A stretch of 64,000 nucleotides of DNA from Roseiarcus sp037446355 (GTDB lineage Bacteria; Pseudomonadota; Alphaproteobacteria; Rhizobiales; Beijerinckiaceae), in assembly GCA_037446355.1 (NCBI GenBank), contig JBBIIT010000012.1, forward strand, positions 1 to 64,000. The letters are read 5' to 3'. Below the pieces are notes generated by a model. The model worked only from the letters and a program-made list of their open reading frames with translations. It searched no databases and was not told where the DNA came from. Each line of letters opens with the position of its first letter. The stretch's first letter is position 1. Shown here piece after piece: positions 26,982-35,585 of the stretch. The translations under genes were made by a program, and so were the position numbers.

Positions 26982-27824
26982 TCATCGGTCATTTCTTAGG
27001 CCAGTTCGCGTTCGAGGCAAGCCCGCCGCGATCCCTCGCATGAATTCGCGAGCGCGCAGCGTATCATCGAACGGCGTCGGCGAGAGAATTTCAACGATTA
27101 CCGTGGCCTGCGGCGCGTGACGCGCAGCGGCGTCGAGCGCGGCGGCGATGTCGATAGCGCCCGAGCCCAATGGCCCGTGTCGCCACTCGCCGCGCGGGCT
27201 GTCGGACACATGCGCGAGCGCGATCCGTTCGCCGAGTCGCGCGAAACCCTCGGTCGGCGGCTCGCCGACTGCGGCGGCGTTGTCGACATCGTAGATGACG
27301 CGAACGTCGGAAAATTCAGGGTCCGCGAGAAACCGTGCAATCGACGGCGCGTCGGCGAGAAGGCCCGTCGGTTGGTTCTCAATAAATACGCCGACGCCGG
27401 CGGAGCGGGCCGCGCGAACAATGCGCGCGAAGGCGTCGTGAAACGGACCGAGCAGGCGCCCATTCGCTTGCGGCAGCAGCCCATGCCGGCGGCCCGAGCC
27501 GACACAGACCGCGCGGGCGCCGATCTCCGCCGCCCGGGCGATCAGCGCGAGATAGGCGTCGACCGCGAATTGCGCGGCCCGCGGCGCGAGACTGGCGAGA
27601 TTGACGTCGCTGCTGGCCAGATCCAGCGCGTGCAGGCGCGCGCCCGCGCCTTCCAAGAGGGCGCGCAGTCGCCGCTGAACCGCGGCCGGCGACGACCAGG
27701 GATCGAAATGCGGCGGCGTCGCCATCAATTCGAAGTCCAGAAACCCCGCCTCGATCAACCGCGCGAGCGTCGCCTGCGCGTCCGCCTCAAAGATGAAGCC
27801 GAACGTATGCGCGCCGACCTTCAC
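26982..27824 (-). CDS. Sugar phosphate isomerase/epimerase-like TIM-barrel protein 1
   Basis: A 280-residue AP-endonuclease-2/xylose-isomerase-like barrel. Likely metal ligands are the Glu in FIENQPTG, the Asp in IYDVDN, the His in LAHVSD and a Glu in VIVEIL. This family includes epimerases, inosose dehydratases and 3-dehydroshikimate dehydratases. It lacks the DxxH of the AsbF type, so an isomerase or epimerase role on the pathway substrate is likelier than dehydration. It overlaps the epimerase gene by 4 bases and lies 53 bases ahead of aroQ. Confidence 0.78.
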   Translation of the reverse strand: MKVGAHTFGFIFEADAQATLARLIEAGFLDFELMATPPHFDPWSSPAAVQRRLRALLEGAGARLHALDLASSDVNLASLAPRAAQFAVDAYLALIARAAEIGARAVCVGSGRRHGLLPQANGRLLGPFHDAFARIVRAARSAGVGVFIENQPTGLLADAPSIARFLADPEFSDVRVIYDVDNAAAVGEPPTEGFARLGERIALAHVSDSPRGEWRHGPLGSGAIDIAAALDAAARHAPQATVIVEILSPTPFDDTLRAREFMRGIAAGLPRTRTGLRNDR

Positions 27825-28726
27825 GAGTGCGCGCCCCGATAGAAGTCTATCGAGCGCGCGACGCCCTCTCTCAGCGACGTGCGGGGTATTCCCGGCAATT
27901 CGCGATCGAGGTCGCCTTCATCGATCTCCGCGGAAATGCCTATGTCCGGCCCCTCGACGCCGATCTCCGCACCAGGGACAATCTCATGGATCGCCGCGAC
28001 GACGTCCTCATTGCTCGCGCGCTCGCCAACGAGGTTGAAAACGCGCGCGCCCTTCGGTTCGGCGAATAGCGCGGATTCGAACGCGGTGGCGACGTCCTCG
28101 ACATAAACTAGGCCGGCGCGGCCGCCGTAGGGAATGACGTAACGCTCGCCGCGCGCAGCGGCGCGGCACGCTAGACTCGGCCCGGCCGTCAGACCGCTCT
28201 CGCGCCCCGGCCCATAGATGACGAACGGACGAAAGCCGACGCTCGACAAACCGTGATCGACAAAGTAAGCGCGCGCGCTGCCCTCGCAAGCGAGCTTGAA
28301 GGCGCCGTAGTGGGTTTGCGGGCGCGGCTCGCGCGCATCGCCCGGACCGAACACGCCCGCGCTGCTCGCATAAGCGATCCGGCCGATTCCGTGCCTGCGA
28401 GCCGCCTCGAACACGTTGAGCGTCCCGATCAGATTGACCTTGGCGCCGCGAACGGGATCGGCGCGGCAGGCGGGCGTCAAAAGTCCGGCGAGCGAAACGA
28501 CGCCGCCGCAACCCTCGGCGGCGCGCAGAACCGCCTCGGCGTCGACGACATCGCCGAAGCGCCAATCGACTTGCGAACTCAGATCTCCGGCAATCATCTC
28601 GAAGATCGGCGGTCGGGCCGCGAGATCGAAAATGCGCAAGCGGACGCCACGCGCGTGAAGGCGGCGGGCGATCCAGGCGCCGAGAAACCCGCCGCCGCCG
28701 ACAATCAGTATCGGCGCCGCGCTCAT
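27821..28726 (-). CDS. NAD(P)-dependent epimerase/dehydratase (extended SDR)
   Basis: Extended short-chain dehydrogenase of 301 residues. The nucleotide-binding GGGGFLGAWIARRL is at about 9-22, and the catalytic Ser-Tyr-Lys is represented by YASSAGVFG and HYGAFKLACEG. FRPFVIYGPGRE and VYVEDVATAF are typical of nucleotide-sugar-type epimerases, although many act as dehydrogenases on small hydroxy acids. It overlaps both neighbours by 4 bases, so it is tightly bound into the operon. The substrate is unknown. Confidence 0.82.
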   Translation of the reverse strand: MSAAPILIVGGGGFLGAWIARRLHARGVRLRIFDLAARPPIFEMIAGDLSSQVDWRFGDVVDAEAVLRAAEGCGGVVSLAGLLTPACRADPVRGAKVNLIGTLNVFEAARRHGIGRIAYASSAGVFGPGDAREPRPQTHYGAFKLACEGSARAYFVDHGLSSVGFRPFVIYGPGRESGLTAGPSLACRAAARGERYVIPYGGRAGLVYVEDVATAFESALFAEPKGARVFNLVGERASNEDVVAAIHEIVPGAEIGVEGPDIGISAEIDEGDLDRELPGIPRTSLREGVARSIDFYRGAHS

Positions 28727-29592
28727 GGGCGCTCCAGGTACACGTCCGGGCTCGGTCCGCCACGCGCGCGAGCGAGCCCGGGCGAGGCGACAAGCGCGAG
28801 CGAGAGTTCGCGCGCGGCCTCGATCAACGACGGCGCCAGTTCACGCATTCGCAATTCGGTCAAGCGCATATGCGGGCCCGCGATGTTTACGGTGCCGGTG
28901 ACTTCCTGAGTGGTGGGGTCGCGTACGGGCGCGGCGATCGTACTCATCCAGTTCGAATAAGTCTGCGACACCATCGCGAAGCCGCGTTTGCGCGCGCTGC
29001 GCAAATATTTGAGGAAGGATTCCGCGGTCTGCGGCGCCTTGGGTCCATATTCGGCGCGCGACCCGAAACCTTGCTTGAGCACCAGCGCCAGCGCCTCGGT
29101 TTCGGGCAGGCAAGATAGCCAGGCGATGCCGGAGGCGGAACAGGAGAGCCGCGCCTCCTGGCCCATCTCGGGGTCATAACGCAGGCCGAACTGGGCACCC
29201 TGCGACTTAGCCACCCAGATCAGCTTCTGTCCGTCAACCATCGCCATTCGCACCAATTCGCCGGTCTCGCGCGCGAGGCGATCGAGGATCGGCTGCGCGA
29301 GATCGGTGACGCCAACGCCGGCAAGAAAGGTGAAAGCGAGCGAGGCGATCTTGGCGGTGAGCTGGTAGGCGCCAAGATGGCGTTCCTGGCGGACGTAGCC
29401 GCGTTCGATAAGGCTGGAGAGGACGCGATGCGTCGCGCTGCGCGGAATGGTCAACCGCTCGGCGATTTCCGAAAGCTGCAACCCGCGTGCGTTCACAGAC
29501 AGCAGTTCGATCACCGCGAGCGTGCGCTCAAGCAGGCCGTGCGGACCGCCTTCACGCTCCTCTTCGCCCTCATGGACGCGCACGTCCGGCAT
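28723..29592 (-). CDS. IclR-family transcriptional regulator of the catabolic cluster
   Basis: A 289-residue regulator. The winged helix at about 20-75 (LLSVNARGLQLSEIAERLTIPRS) is followed by the GAF-like IclR effector domain at about 90-265 (GELVRMAMVDGQKLIWVAK). IclR proteins commonly sense aromatic and hydroaromatic acids such as protocatechuate, quinate and shikimate. It sits inside the leftward operon, 12 bases after the Gfo/Idh/MocA gene. It probably binds the two 15-bp palindromes at 30710-30753, controlling both operons and itself. Confidence 0.9.
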   Translation of the reverse strand: MPDVRVHEGEEEREGGPHGLLERTLAVIELLSVNARGLQLSEIAERLTIPRSATHRVLSSLIERGYVRQERHLGAYQLTAKIASLAFTFLAGVGVTDLAQPILDRLARETGELVRMAMVDGQKLIWVAKSQGAQFGLRYDPEMGQEARLSCSASGIAWLSCLPETEALALVLKQGFGSRAEYGPKAPQTAESFLKYLRSARKRGFAMVSQTYSNWMSTIAAPVRDPTTQEVTGTVNIAGPHMRLTELRMRELAPSLIEAARELSLALVASPGLARARGGPSPDVYLERP

Positions 29593-29604
29593 GATCTTAC
29601 CCTC

Positions 29605-30648
29605 TTAAGCGAGCGCGACGACGGCGCCGCGCTTGGCCGCTTCGTGGATCGCCAGCGTCGCGCGCAACGTGCGGGCGCCGTCGGCCGCATCAATCAGGGG
29701 CGTAGCGCGGCCGCGCGCGACTTGGCAGAAGTGATCGAGTTGCGCGCCATAAGGCTCGCCCGGATCGCGCGCGGCGGTCTCGACGACAAGCGGCTGAAAC
29801 CAGCCGGCCTCGCCGCGATAGCGCCACGCGTCGAGTCCAGGCAGCGTCAGCGCGCCTTCGGTCCCACAGATGTAATGCGAATTCTCGCGTCGCGGCTGTG
29901 CAGGATAGTTGGCGCCCTCACGGGCGATCAAATCCCAACTCCAAGGCGCGGCCGTCGCGTCGGACAGGGCGATCGTGACCAGCGCGCCATTGACCAGCGT
30001 CAGCAGCGCGGCGGCCGTGTCCTCCACCTCGAACCCGCGCACATTATTGGAAGTCGCGGCTTGCGCCGACGCGATCTCGCCGCACAGATGGCGCACGAGG
30101 TCGATCTCGTGAATGAGATTGATGAGCACGGGACCGCCGCCCGGCTCGCGACGCCACCGAAGATCGAAATAATTTGGCGGCTTGAGGAAATACGCGAGCA
30201 CGCTGGCGCTGACGAGCCGGCCGAGCCGACCCTCGTCGATCAGCCGTTTGGCCGCGCGGACGATCGGGTTGTGGCGACGGTGATGGCCCACGAGAACCGG
30301 AACGCCCGAACGCGCCGACGCGGCGACCAAGGCTTCCGCGTCCTCGATCGTGGCGGCGATCGGCTTCTCCACGAGCACCGGGATCGAGTGAGCTAGAAAT
30401 TGCAACGAAATCGGCAGATGCGCCGCATTGGGCGTCGCGACGACGACGGCGTCGGGCGCGCGGGAGCGCAACAGAGCCGCGCTGTCGGAGAACCAACGCG
30501 CGCCGAGCCGCGAGGCCAGCTCGCGCGCCTCCGACGCGGGATCGACGATCGCCGCCAAAGCGCAATTCTCGCCGCCGCGCGCGATCAGTTCGGCGTGCGC
30601 GCGACCGATCGCGCCGGCGCCCACGACCGCGATTTCCAACCGTTGCAT
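29605..30648 (-). CDS. Gfo/Idh/MocA-family oxidoreductase
   Basis: A 347-residue NAD(P)-dependent dehydrogenase. N-terminal Rossmann fold IAVVGAGAIGRAHAELI, the family EKPIA motif near 95 and a C-terminal alpha/beta domain. The family oxidises cyclitols and sugars, for example myo-inositol and glucose-type compounds, so it may act on a hydroxylated ring in this pathway. It is the first gene of the leftward operon, read from the control region with two IclR-type sites. The start ATG is at 30648, with a GGAGGAGGAAG-type site upstream on the minus strand. Confidence 0.87.
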   Translation of the reverse strand: MQRLEIAVVGAGAIGRAHAELIARGGENCALAAIVDPASEARELASRLGARWFSDSAALLRSRAPDAVVVATPNAAHLPISLQFLAHSIPVLVEKPIAATIEDAEALVAASARSGVPVLVGHHRRHNPIVRAAKRLIDEGRLGRLVSASVLAYFLKPPNYFDLRWRREPGGGPVLINLIHEIDLVRHLCGEIASAQAATSNNVRGFEVEDTAAALLTLVNGALVTIALSDATAAPWSWDLIAREGANYPAQPRRENSHYICGTEGALTLPGLDAWRYRGEAGWFQPLVVETAARDPGEPYGAQLDHFCQVARGRATPLIDAADGARTLRATLAIHEAAKRGAVVALA

Positions 30649-30709
30649 GGCGGCTTCCTCCTCCTTGCGGACAGGATGGGCCGCCGTGGCGAAACGGTCA
30701 AGCAGATTT

Positions 30710-30753
30710 TAGAATTGAATTCCATTTTTTGCTTCCATTGGAACTCAGTTCCA
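30710..30753. promoter_or_regulatory. Two IclR-type operators in the divergent control region
   Basis: TAGAATTGAATTCCA (30710-30724) and TGGAACTCAGTTCCA (30739-30753) are 15-bp palindromes of the TGGAAxxxxxTTCCA type known for IclR. The second is perfect; the first has one mismatch. Their centres are 29 bp apart, and a further TTCCATTGGAA lies across 30733-30743. They sit between the divergent operons, beside the cluster's own IclR gene. Confidence 0.65.
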
Positions 30754-30842
30754 GTTATGCAAGGCCCCAACGCGACGGGCGCGGCCCGGCGCGCGACCAA
30801 GAGGCCGGCGACGCCAACGCCGGGCCCGATTCGGAGGAAAGC

Positions 30843-32102
30843 ATGAACGATTTTCTCACGACCCGCCCTCGCCTCGGCCCGATCGGCCGGCGCCGTTTCC
30901 TCGCCGGCGGCGCCAGCATCGCCGCCTCGGGCCTCGCCATGCCCTATATCGGCCGCGCCGCCGCGGCCGAGCCGATCAAGATCGGCATGATCTGGGCCAA
31001 AACCGGACAGATCGTTCAGCAGGCCGAATATCTGGCTCAGGGCACGATGCTCGCACTCGAGCAGCGCGGCAACATGCTGCTCGGCCGTCCGGCCGAAATC
31101 GTCTGGCTGGATGAACCCAACCCGCAAGGCGCCCAGCAGAGCGCCGAGCGGCTGGTTCAAGAACATAAGGTCGTCGGGCTCGTCGGAGGCGCCCTGTCGT
31201 CCTTCGCGCTTGCGATCTCCTCGGTCGCGAAGAAATCCAAAATTCCCTACGTCGCCGCGAACGCGGCGGCGGGCGCGATCACCGGCGCCTCGTGCAATAA
31301 GTATACGTTCCGCCTGCAGCCGCCGGTTGACGTACATACGCGCGTGCTCGCCCCCTATTGCAAGACGATCGGCAAGAAGTGGTATTTGCTGACCGCCTCC
31401 TACGCCTTCGGTCAGGATATCAAGAAAGCTTTCACCGACTACATTACCGCCAACGGCGGCGAAGTGGTTGGCGCCGACGAAGCGCCGGTCAACACCGCCG
31501 ACTATTCTTCCTACATCCTGAAGATTCGCGCCGCGAAACCGGACGTCGTCATCGGCGGCATTTCCGCGAATGACCTGACGACTTTCCTCAAACAGTGGAA
31601 TGAACTGGGAATGCGCGGCAAGATTCCGTTCGCGGAAATCGCGGTCGGCAACACCGATCTGTGGGGCGTCGGCCCCGAGGCGGCGGACGGCCTCTACACC
31701 ATCACCTGGTACTACAAGAATCCCAACAATCCGCCGGAAGAGCAGGCGATGGCGGCCGAATACCTCAAGAAGTACAACCGCCCGGCGGCCGACAAAGCCT
31801 GGATGGGCTGGATGTCGATGAAAGCCCTGCTCGATTCCATCGAGGCGGCGAAATCGACCGACGCCGGCGCCATTGTCGAGGCGCTCGAACACTGGTCCGT
31901 CAAACGCGGCGACATCGACGCCGGCTATCGCCCGTTCGATCACCAGATGACCAATCGCCTGCTGGTCGCCTCGATCAAGCCCAATATCACCGACAAATGG
32001 GATTATTTCGACGTCAAGGCCGAACTTCCCGCAAGCCAGGCGGACATCGACGCCGCGTTCGGAACCCAAGCGCAGTCGGCGTGCAAGATGGATGCGCTCT
32101 GA
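30843..32102 (+). CDS. Branched-chain-type ABC transporter substrate-binding protein (Tat-exported)
   Basis: Periplasmic receptor of 419 residues, Peripla_BP_6/LivJ class, delivering the substrate to the Liv-type permease encoded next. The N-terminus has a twin-arginine signal (GRRRFLAGGASIAASG), so it is exported folded. The binding fold follows (IKIGMIWAKTGQIVQQAEYLAQGTMLA). The ATG at 30843 has a full GGAGG seven bases ahead; upstream codons lie in the operator region. Liv-type receptors near IclR regulators often bind aromatic or cyclic carboxylates rather than amino acids. First gene of the rightward operon. Confidence 0.9.
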   Translation: MNDFLTTRPRLGPIGRRRFLAGGASIAASGLAMPYIGRAAAAEPIKIGMIWAKTGQIVQQAEYLAQGTMLALEQRGNMLLGRPAEIVWLDEPNPQGAQQSAERLVQEHKVVGLVGGALSSFALAISSVAKKSKIPYVAANAAAGAITGASCNKYTFRLQPPVDVHTRVLAPYCKTIGKKWYLLTASYAFGQDIKKAFTDYITANGGEVVGADEAPVNTADYSSYILKIRAAKPDVVIGGISANDLTTFLKQWNELGMRGKIPFAEIAVGNTDLWGVGPEAADGLYTITWYYKNPNNPPEEQAMAAEYLKKYNRPAADKAWMGWMSMKALLDSIEAAKSTDAGAIVEALEHWSVKRGDIDAGYRPFDHQMTNRLLVASIKPNITDKWDYFDVKAELPASQADIDAAFGTQAQSACKMDAL

Positions 32103-32177
32103 ACATCCTTGCTTAGCTCGGGAGCGGCGCGCCAGCCGCACCCGGGCGTTGCGCCCGCGCCCGCCGGAGGTCGACCG

Positions 32178-33047
32178 ATGCTGGACATGTTGATTTCGCA
32201 AGTCGTCAACGGGCTTGTGCTCGGCTTTCTCTATGTCCTCATCGCGACTGGCCTCTCGATCATTTTCGGCCTGCTTGGCATCGTCAATTTCGCTCATGGC
32301 GCGTTCTTCGCCATCGGCGCCTATCTCGCGCTGACCCTTAGTCTTCAATTCGGCTGGCCCGCCGCGCTGCTAGCGCCGATCCTCACTGGCCTAATCGGCG
32401 TCGTCGTCGAAATCGTGCTGGTGCGCAGGCTCTATGGCAAGGAGCCGCTACTCGGCCTGATCCTCACTTTCGCGCTGGCGCTGTTCGCCGAGGCGATGCT
32501 GCGACTCATTTTCGGCGGCGCGGCGCTGCCCTTCACCGCGCCCAAAGCGTTCAGCGGCTTCTTCGAATACGGTCCGATTCTCATCACCAAATATCGCATT
32601 GTCGTGTTGATCGTGACCGCCGCATCGCTGATCGCGTTCTGGGCCTTCATCGAATATACGCCATTCGGACGCATCATCCGCGCGGGCTCGCGCGATCCGG
32701 AAATGGTGGGTCTGCTCGGCATCAATCTGCCGGTCGTGCTGAGCGGCGTCTTTGGCATCGGCTGTCTGCTCGCGGGCCTCGCGGGGATGCTCGCGGGACC
32801 GCTGTGGACCGTGCAACCGTCGATGTCTGCGGGCGCGATCATGCCGGCATTCGTCATCGTGACCATCGGCGGCCTCGGTTCGTTCGCCGGGGCGGTGGTC
32901 GCAGGTTTGATGGTCGGCGTCACCACCGCCATAGCCATCCAATTCTATCCGGATTGGTCGAACGCCTCGATGTATATCCTGATGGCGGTGGTATTGCTGT
33001 TACGACCGCGCGGCTTGTTCGGCGAGCGTTGGGAGCGCTTCGAATGA
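32178..33047 (+). CDS. Branched-chain-type ABC transporter permease, LivH type
   Basis: Inner-membrane permease of 289 residues (LISQVVNGLVLGFLYVLIATGLS, LGIVNFAHGAFFAIGAYLA), with eight or so hydrophobic segments and the family motif FGRIIRAGSRDPEMVGLLGI. It pairs with the LivM part of the next gene. The start is the ATG at 32178, preceded by GGAGGTCGACCG; a longer frame to 32109 has no support. Its stop overlaps the start of the fusion gene (ATGA), so the two halves of the pore are translationally coupled. Confidence 0.92.
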   Translation: MLDMLISQVVNGLVLGFLYVLIATGLSIIFGLLGIVNFAHGAFFAIGAYLALTLSLQFGWPAALLAPILTGLIGVVVEIVLVRRLYGKEPLLGLILTFALALFAEAMLRLIFGGAALPFTAPKAFSGFFEYGPILITKYRIVVLIVTAASLIAFWAFIEYTPFGRIIRAGSRDPEMVGLLGINLPVVLSGVFGIGCLLAGLAGMLAGPLWTVQPSMSAGAIMPAFVIVTIGGLGSFAGAVVAGLMVGVTTAIAIQFYPDWSNASMYILMAVVLLLRPRGLFGERWERFE

Positions 33048-35572
33048 TGATGCGCCGTCTCGCCGACGCCCCCTTCCTCACGCTCGGGGCGGTTCTCGTC
33101 GCCCTCAGCGCGATCTGGATCGCTGAGGGGGCGCCGATCTCGCTGATTACTCAGATCGCGATCTACGCGCTTTACGGCGCAGGCGTGAATCTGCTCGTCG
33201 GATACACCGGCCTGGTCCCGTTCGGCGCTTCCGTGTTCTACGGCTGCGCGAGCTACGTCGCAGCCTTTGTCGTGCTCGGGCGCTATGGAAATGATCTTGT
33301 CGGCATTCTGGCCGCAGTTGTCTTCTCCGCCGCGATGGGTCTTGTTATCGGCGCACTCATACTGCGACGGCGTGGACTCTATTTCTCGCTGCTGACGCTC
33401 GCCTTCTCGCAAATTGCATTCGAGATCGCTTTCAAGTGGACGGCGGTGACGGGCGGCGAGAACGGACTGCAAAACGTCAATCGCACGACGCTCGTCTCCG
33501 ACGGCGCCTATCACGCCTTCGTGGTCGTCGTCGTTGTCGCGGCATTCTGGCTGCTTTGGCGCCTCGCGCATTCGCCATTCGGGCGCGTGTTGCAAGCGGT
33601 GCGCGACAACGAGCAGCGCGCGAGCAGCCTCGGCTATAACGTCTATCGGATCCGCCTGCTCGCGCTCACCCTGACCGCCGCGGTCGTCGGCCTGGCCGGC
33701 GCGTTGCTCACCGACATGCTGCAAGGCGTGTACGCCGACAACCTGAGCTGGCAACACGCCGGCGACAGCCTGCTGATGACGGTGCTCGGCGGCGTGCACC
33801 ACTTCCTTGGCCCGCTCTGGGGCGCCATCGCCTTCATCGTGCTCGAAAACCGACTTTCCGCAATCACCGAGAACTGGTGGCTGATCTTCGCTCCGGTCCT
33901 GATGGTGTTCGCGCTGTTCTCGCCCGAAGGGATACAGGGCCTCGCGCAACGGCTGCTGAAGCGCGAACGCTGGACAATGACGCGAAACACGATCCCTGAT
34001 CGTCCGGCGGTCATCGCGCGCTATGCGAGCGCGGGCGCGAAGATGGACCCGAACGCGCCGATCTTGGAGACGCGAAAATTGTCGAAGAGCTTCGGCAGCC
34101 TCATCACGGCCCGAGAGATCGACCTGCAAGTGCGCCCGTTCGTGCTGCATTCGATCATCGGTCCGAACGGCGCCGGCAAGACGACGTTTTTCAATATGCT
34201 GTCGGGCGCATTGGCGCCGACCGGCGGTCAGGTGTTCTTCGCGGGGGCGGATATTTCGCGATTGCCGATGCACGCGCGCGCACGACTGGGCGTCAGCCGT
34301 TCATTTCAGATTCTTTCCGTATTCCCCAACCTGACCGTATTCGAGAACGTTCGCGTCGCGGTTCAGGCCGAACGCATCGGAGCCCGGGGCTTCTTCGCCG
34401 ACGCGCACACGTTCGGCGAAATCAACGAAAGGGCCTGGTCGATACTCGACGCGGTCGGCCTCGCCGATCAAGCGGCCGAACTGGCGATAAACCTGCCGCA
34501 CGGCGCCAAGCGCCTGCTCGAGATCGCTGTGACGCTCTCGACCGAGGCCAAGTTGCTGCTGCTCGACGAACCCCTGGCCGGCCTCGCCGAAGCCGATCGC
34601 ATCGTCGTCACCGCGCTGATCCGAAAGCTCGCGAAGACCCATGCCGTGCTGCTGATCGAGCACGACATCGACCGTGTGCTGGCGATCTCCGACCGCATCT
34701 CCGTTCTGCATCAAGGACGCATGATCGCGGACGGCAAGCCGGCCGACGTCGCCGCCAATCCCGCCGTCATATCGGCCTATCTCGGCGCCGCCGAGGGCGG
34801 CGAGCGCGCCGCCCCGCTCGCGCTGGAGCGCGAAGCCCACGCCCGAGCGAAGCCCCTGCTCGAGGTCAAGTCGCTCGCCGCCGGCTATGCCGGTAGTTCC
34901 GTGTTGCACGGCGTCGATTTCCGGGTGCATGAGGGCGAGGCGGTCGCCCTGCTCGGCCGCAACGGCGTCGGCAAGACGACGCTGCTGCGCGCCATCGTCG
35001 GCAGCCTGAAACTCGACGCCGGCTCGGTGGTCTTTTGTGGCGCCGCGATCTCGAATCTAAAGCCCTATCTCATCAATCGTCTCGGCGTCTCGTTGGTCCC
35101 GGAAGGCAGACGTCTGTTTCCCAACCTCACCGTTCTCGACAATCTTAAACTCGCGACGCGCCCCGGCGGCGCTTCGATCGACGAGGTGTTCGCTCTTTTT
35201 CCGCGCCTCGCCGCGCGCCAGAAAGCCAAGGCGGAAAACCTTTCGGGCGGCGAGCGGCAGATGGTGGCGATCGCGCGCGCGATGGTCGCGCCGAGCAAAC
35301 TGATCCTGCTCGACGAGCCGTTCGAAGGATTGGCGCCGGCCGTCATCAACGAAGTGATGGAAGCGCTGATGAAGCTGCGCGGCAAGGTGGCGATGGTGAT
35401 CGTCGAGCACCACGCCGAAGCCGTGTTGCCGATCGTCGATCGCGCCTACGTGCTCGTCAACGGCCAAGTCGCTTACGAAGGCGAAGCGGTCGACCTGGAG
35501 AGCGACGTCGCGTTGCAATCGCGCCTGCTCGGCGTGGCGTCGACCAGCGAGACCGCGCCTGCGGCGCACTAA
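33044..35572 (+). CDS. LivM-LivG-LivF single-chain ABC transporter fusion
   Basis: One 842-residue frame carries three proteins that are normally separate. Residues about 1-310 are the LivM permease (GVNLLVGYTGLVPFGASVFYG), about 334-580 the LivG ATPase and about 605-830 the LivF ATPase. The first ATPase has Walker A GPNGAGKTT at 373, LPHGAKRLLEIA as its LivG-type signature, and Walker B LLLLDEP. The second has GRNGVGKTT at 638, signature LSGGERQ and LILLDEP. No frameshift or stop separates the parts; the linkers are Arg/Ala-rich. With LivH and the receptor it makes a complete importer. LivM-LivG fusions are known; a triple chain is unusual. The start overlaps livH by 4 bases. Confidence 0.92.
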   Translation: MMMRRLADAPFLTLGAVLVALSAIWIAEGAPISLITQIAIYALYGAGVNLLVGYTGLVPFGASVFYGCASYVAAFVVLGRYGNDLVGILAAVVFSAAMGLVIGALILRRRGLYFSLLTLAFSQIAFEIAFKWTAVTGGENGLQNVNRTTLVSDGAYHAFVVVVVVAAFWLLWRLAHSPFGRVLQAVRDNEQRASSLGYNVYRIRLLALTLTAAVVGLAGALLTDMLQGVYADNLSWQHAGDSLLMTVLGGVHHFLGPLWGAIAFIVLENRLSAITENWWLIFAPVLMVFALFSPEGIQGLAQRLLKRERWTMTRNTIPDRPAVIARYASAGAKMDPNAPILETRKLSKSFGSLITAREIDLQVRPFVLHSIIGPNGAGKTTFFNMLSGALAPTGGQVFFAGADISRLPMHARARLGVSRSFQILSVFPNLTVFENVRVAVQAERIGARGFFADAHTFGEINERAWSILDAVGLADQAAELAINLPHGAKRLLEIAVTLSTEAKLLLLDEPLAGLAEADRIVVTALIRKLAKTHAVLLIEHDIDRVLAISDRISVLHQGRMIADGKPADVAANPAVISAYLGAAEGGERAAPLALEREAHARAKPLLEVKSLAAGYAGSSVLHGVDFRVHEGEAVALLGRNGVGKTTLLRAIVGSLKLDAGSVVFCGAAISNLKPYLINRLGVSLVPEGRRLFPNLTVLDNLKLATRPGGASIDEVFALFPRLAARQKAKAENLSGGERQMVAIARAMVAPSKLILLDEPFEGLAPAVINEVMEALMKLRGKVAMVIVEHHAEAVLPIVDRAYVLVNGQVAYEGEAVDLESDVALQSRLLGVASTSETAPAAH

Positions 35573-35585
35573 AAACGAGAGACAG

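Noticed and set aside
33960..34045. Frameshift or stop between the LivM and LivG parts.
   Set aside because: The frame is continuous through the linker, and codon use does not change.
32945..34273. Minus-strand frame of 442 codons opposite the transporter fusion.
   Set aside because: Composition is Arg/His/Gln-rich and there is no domain; the plus strand is a conserved LivM/LivG sequence.
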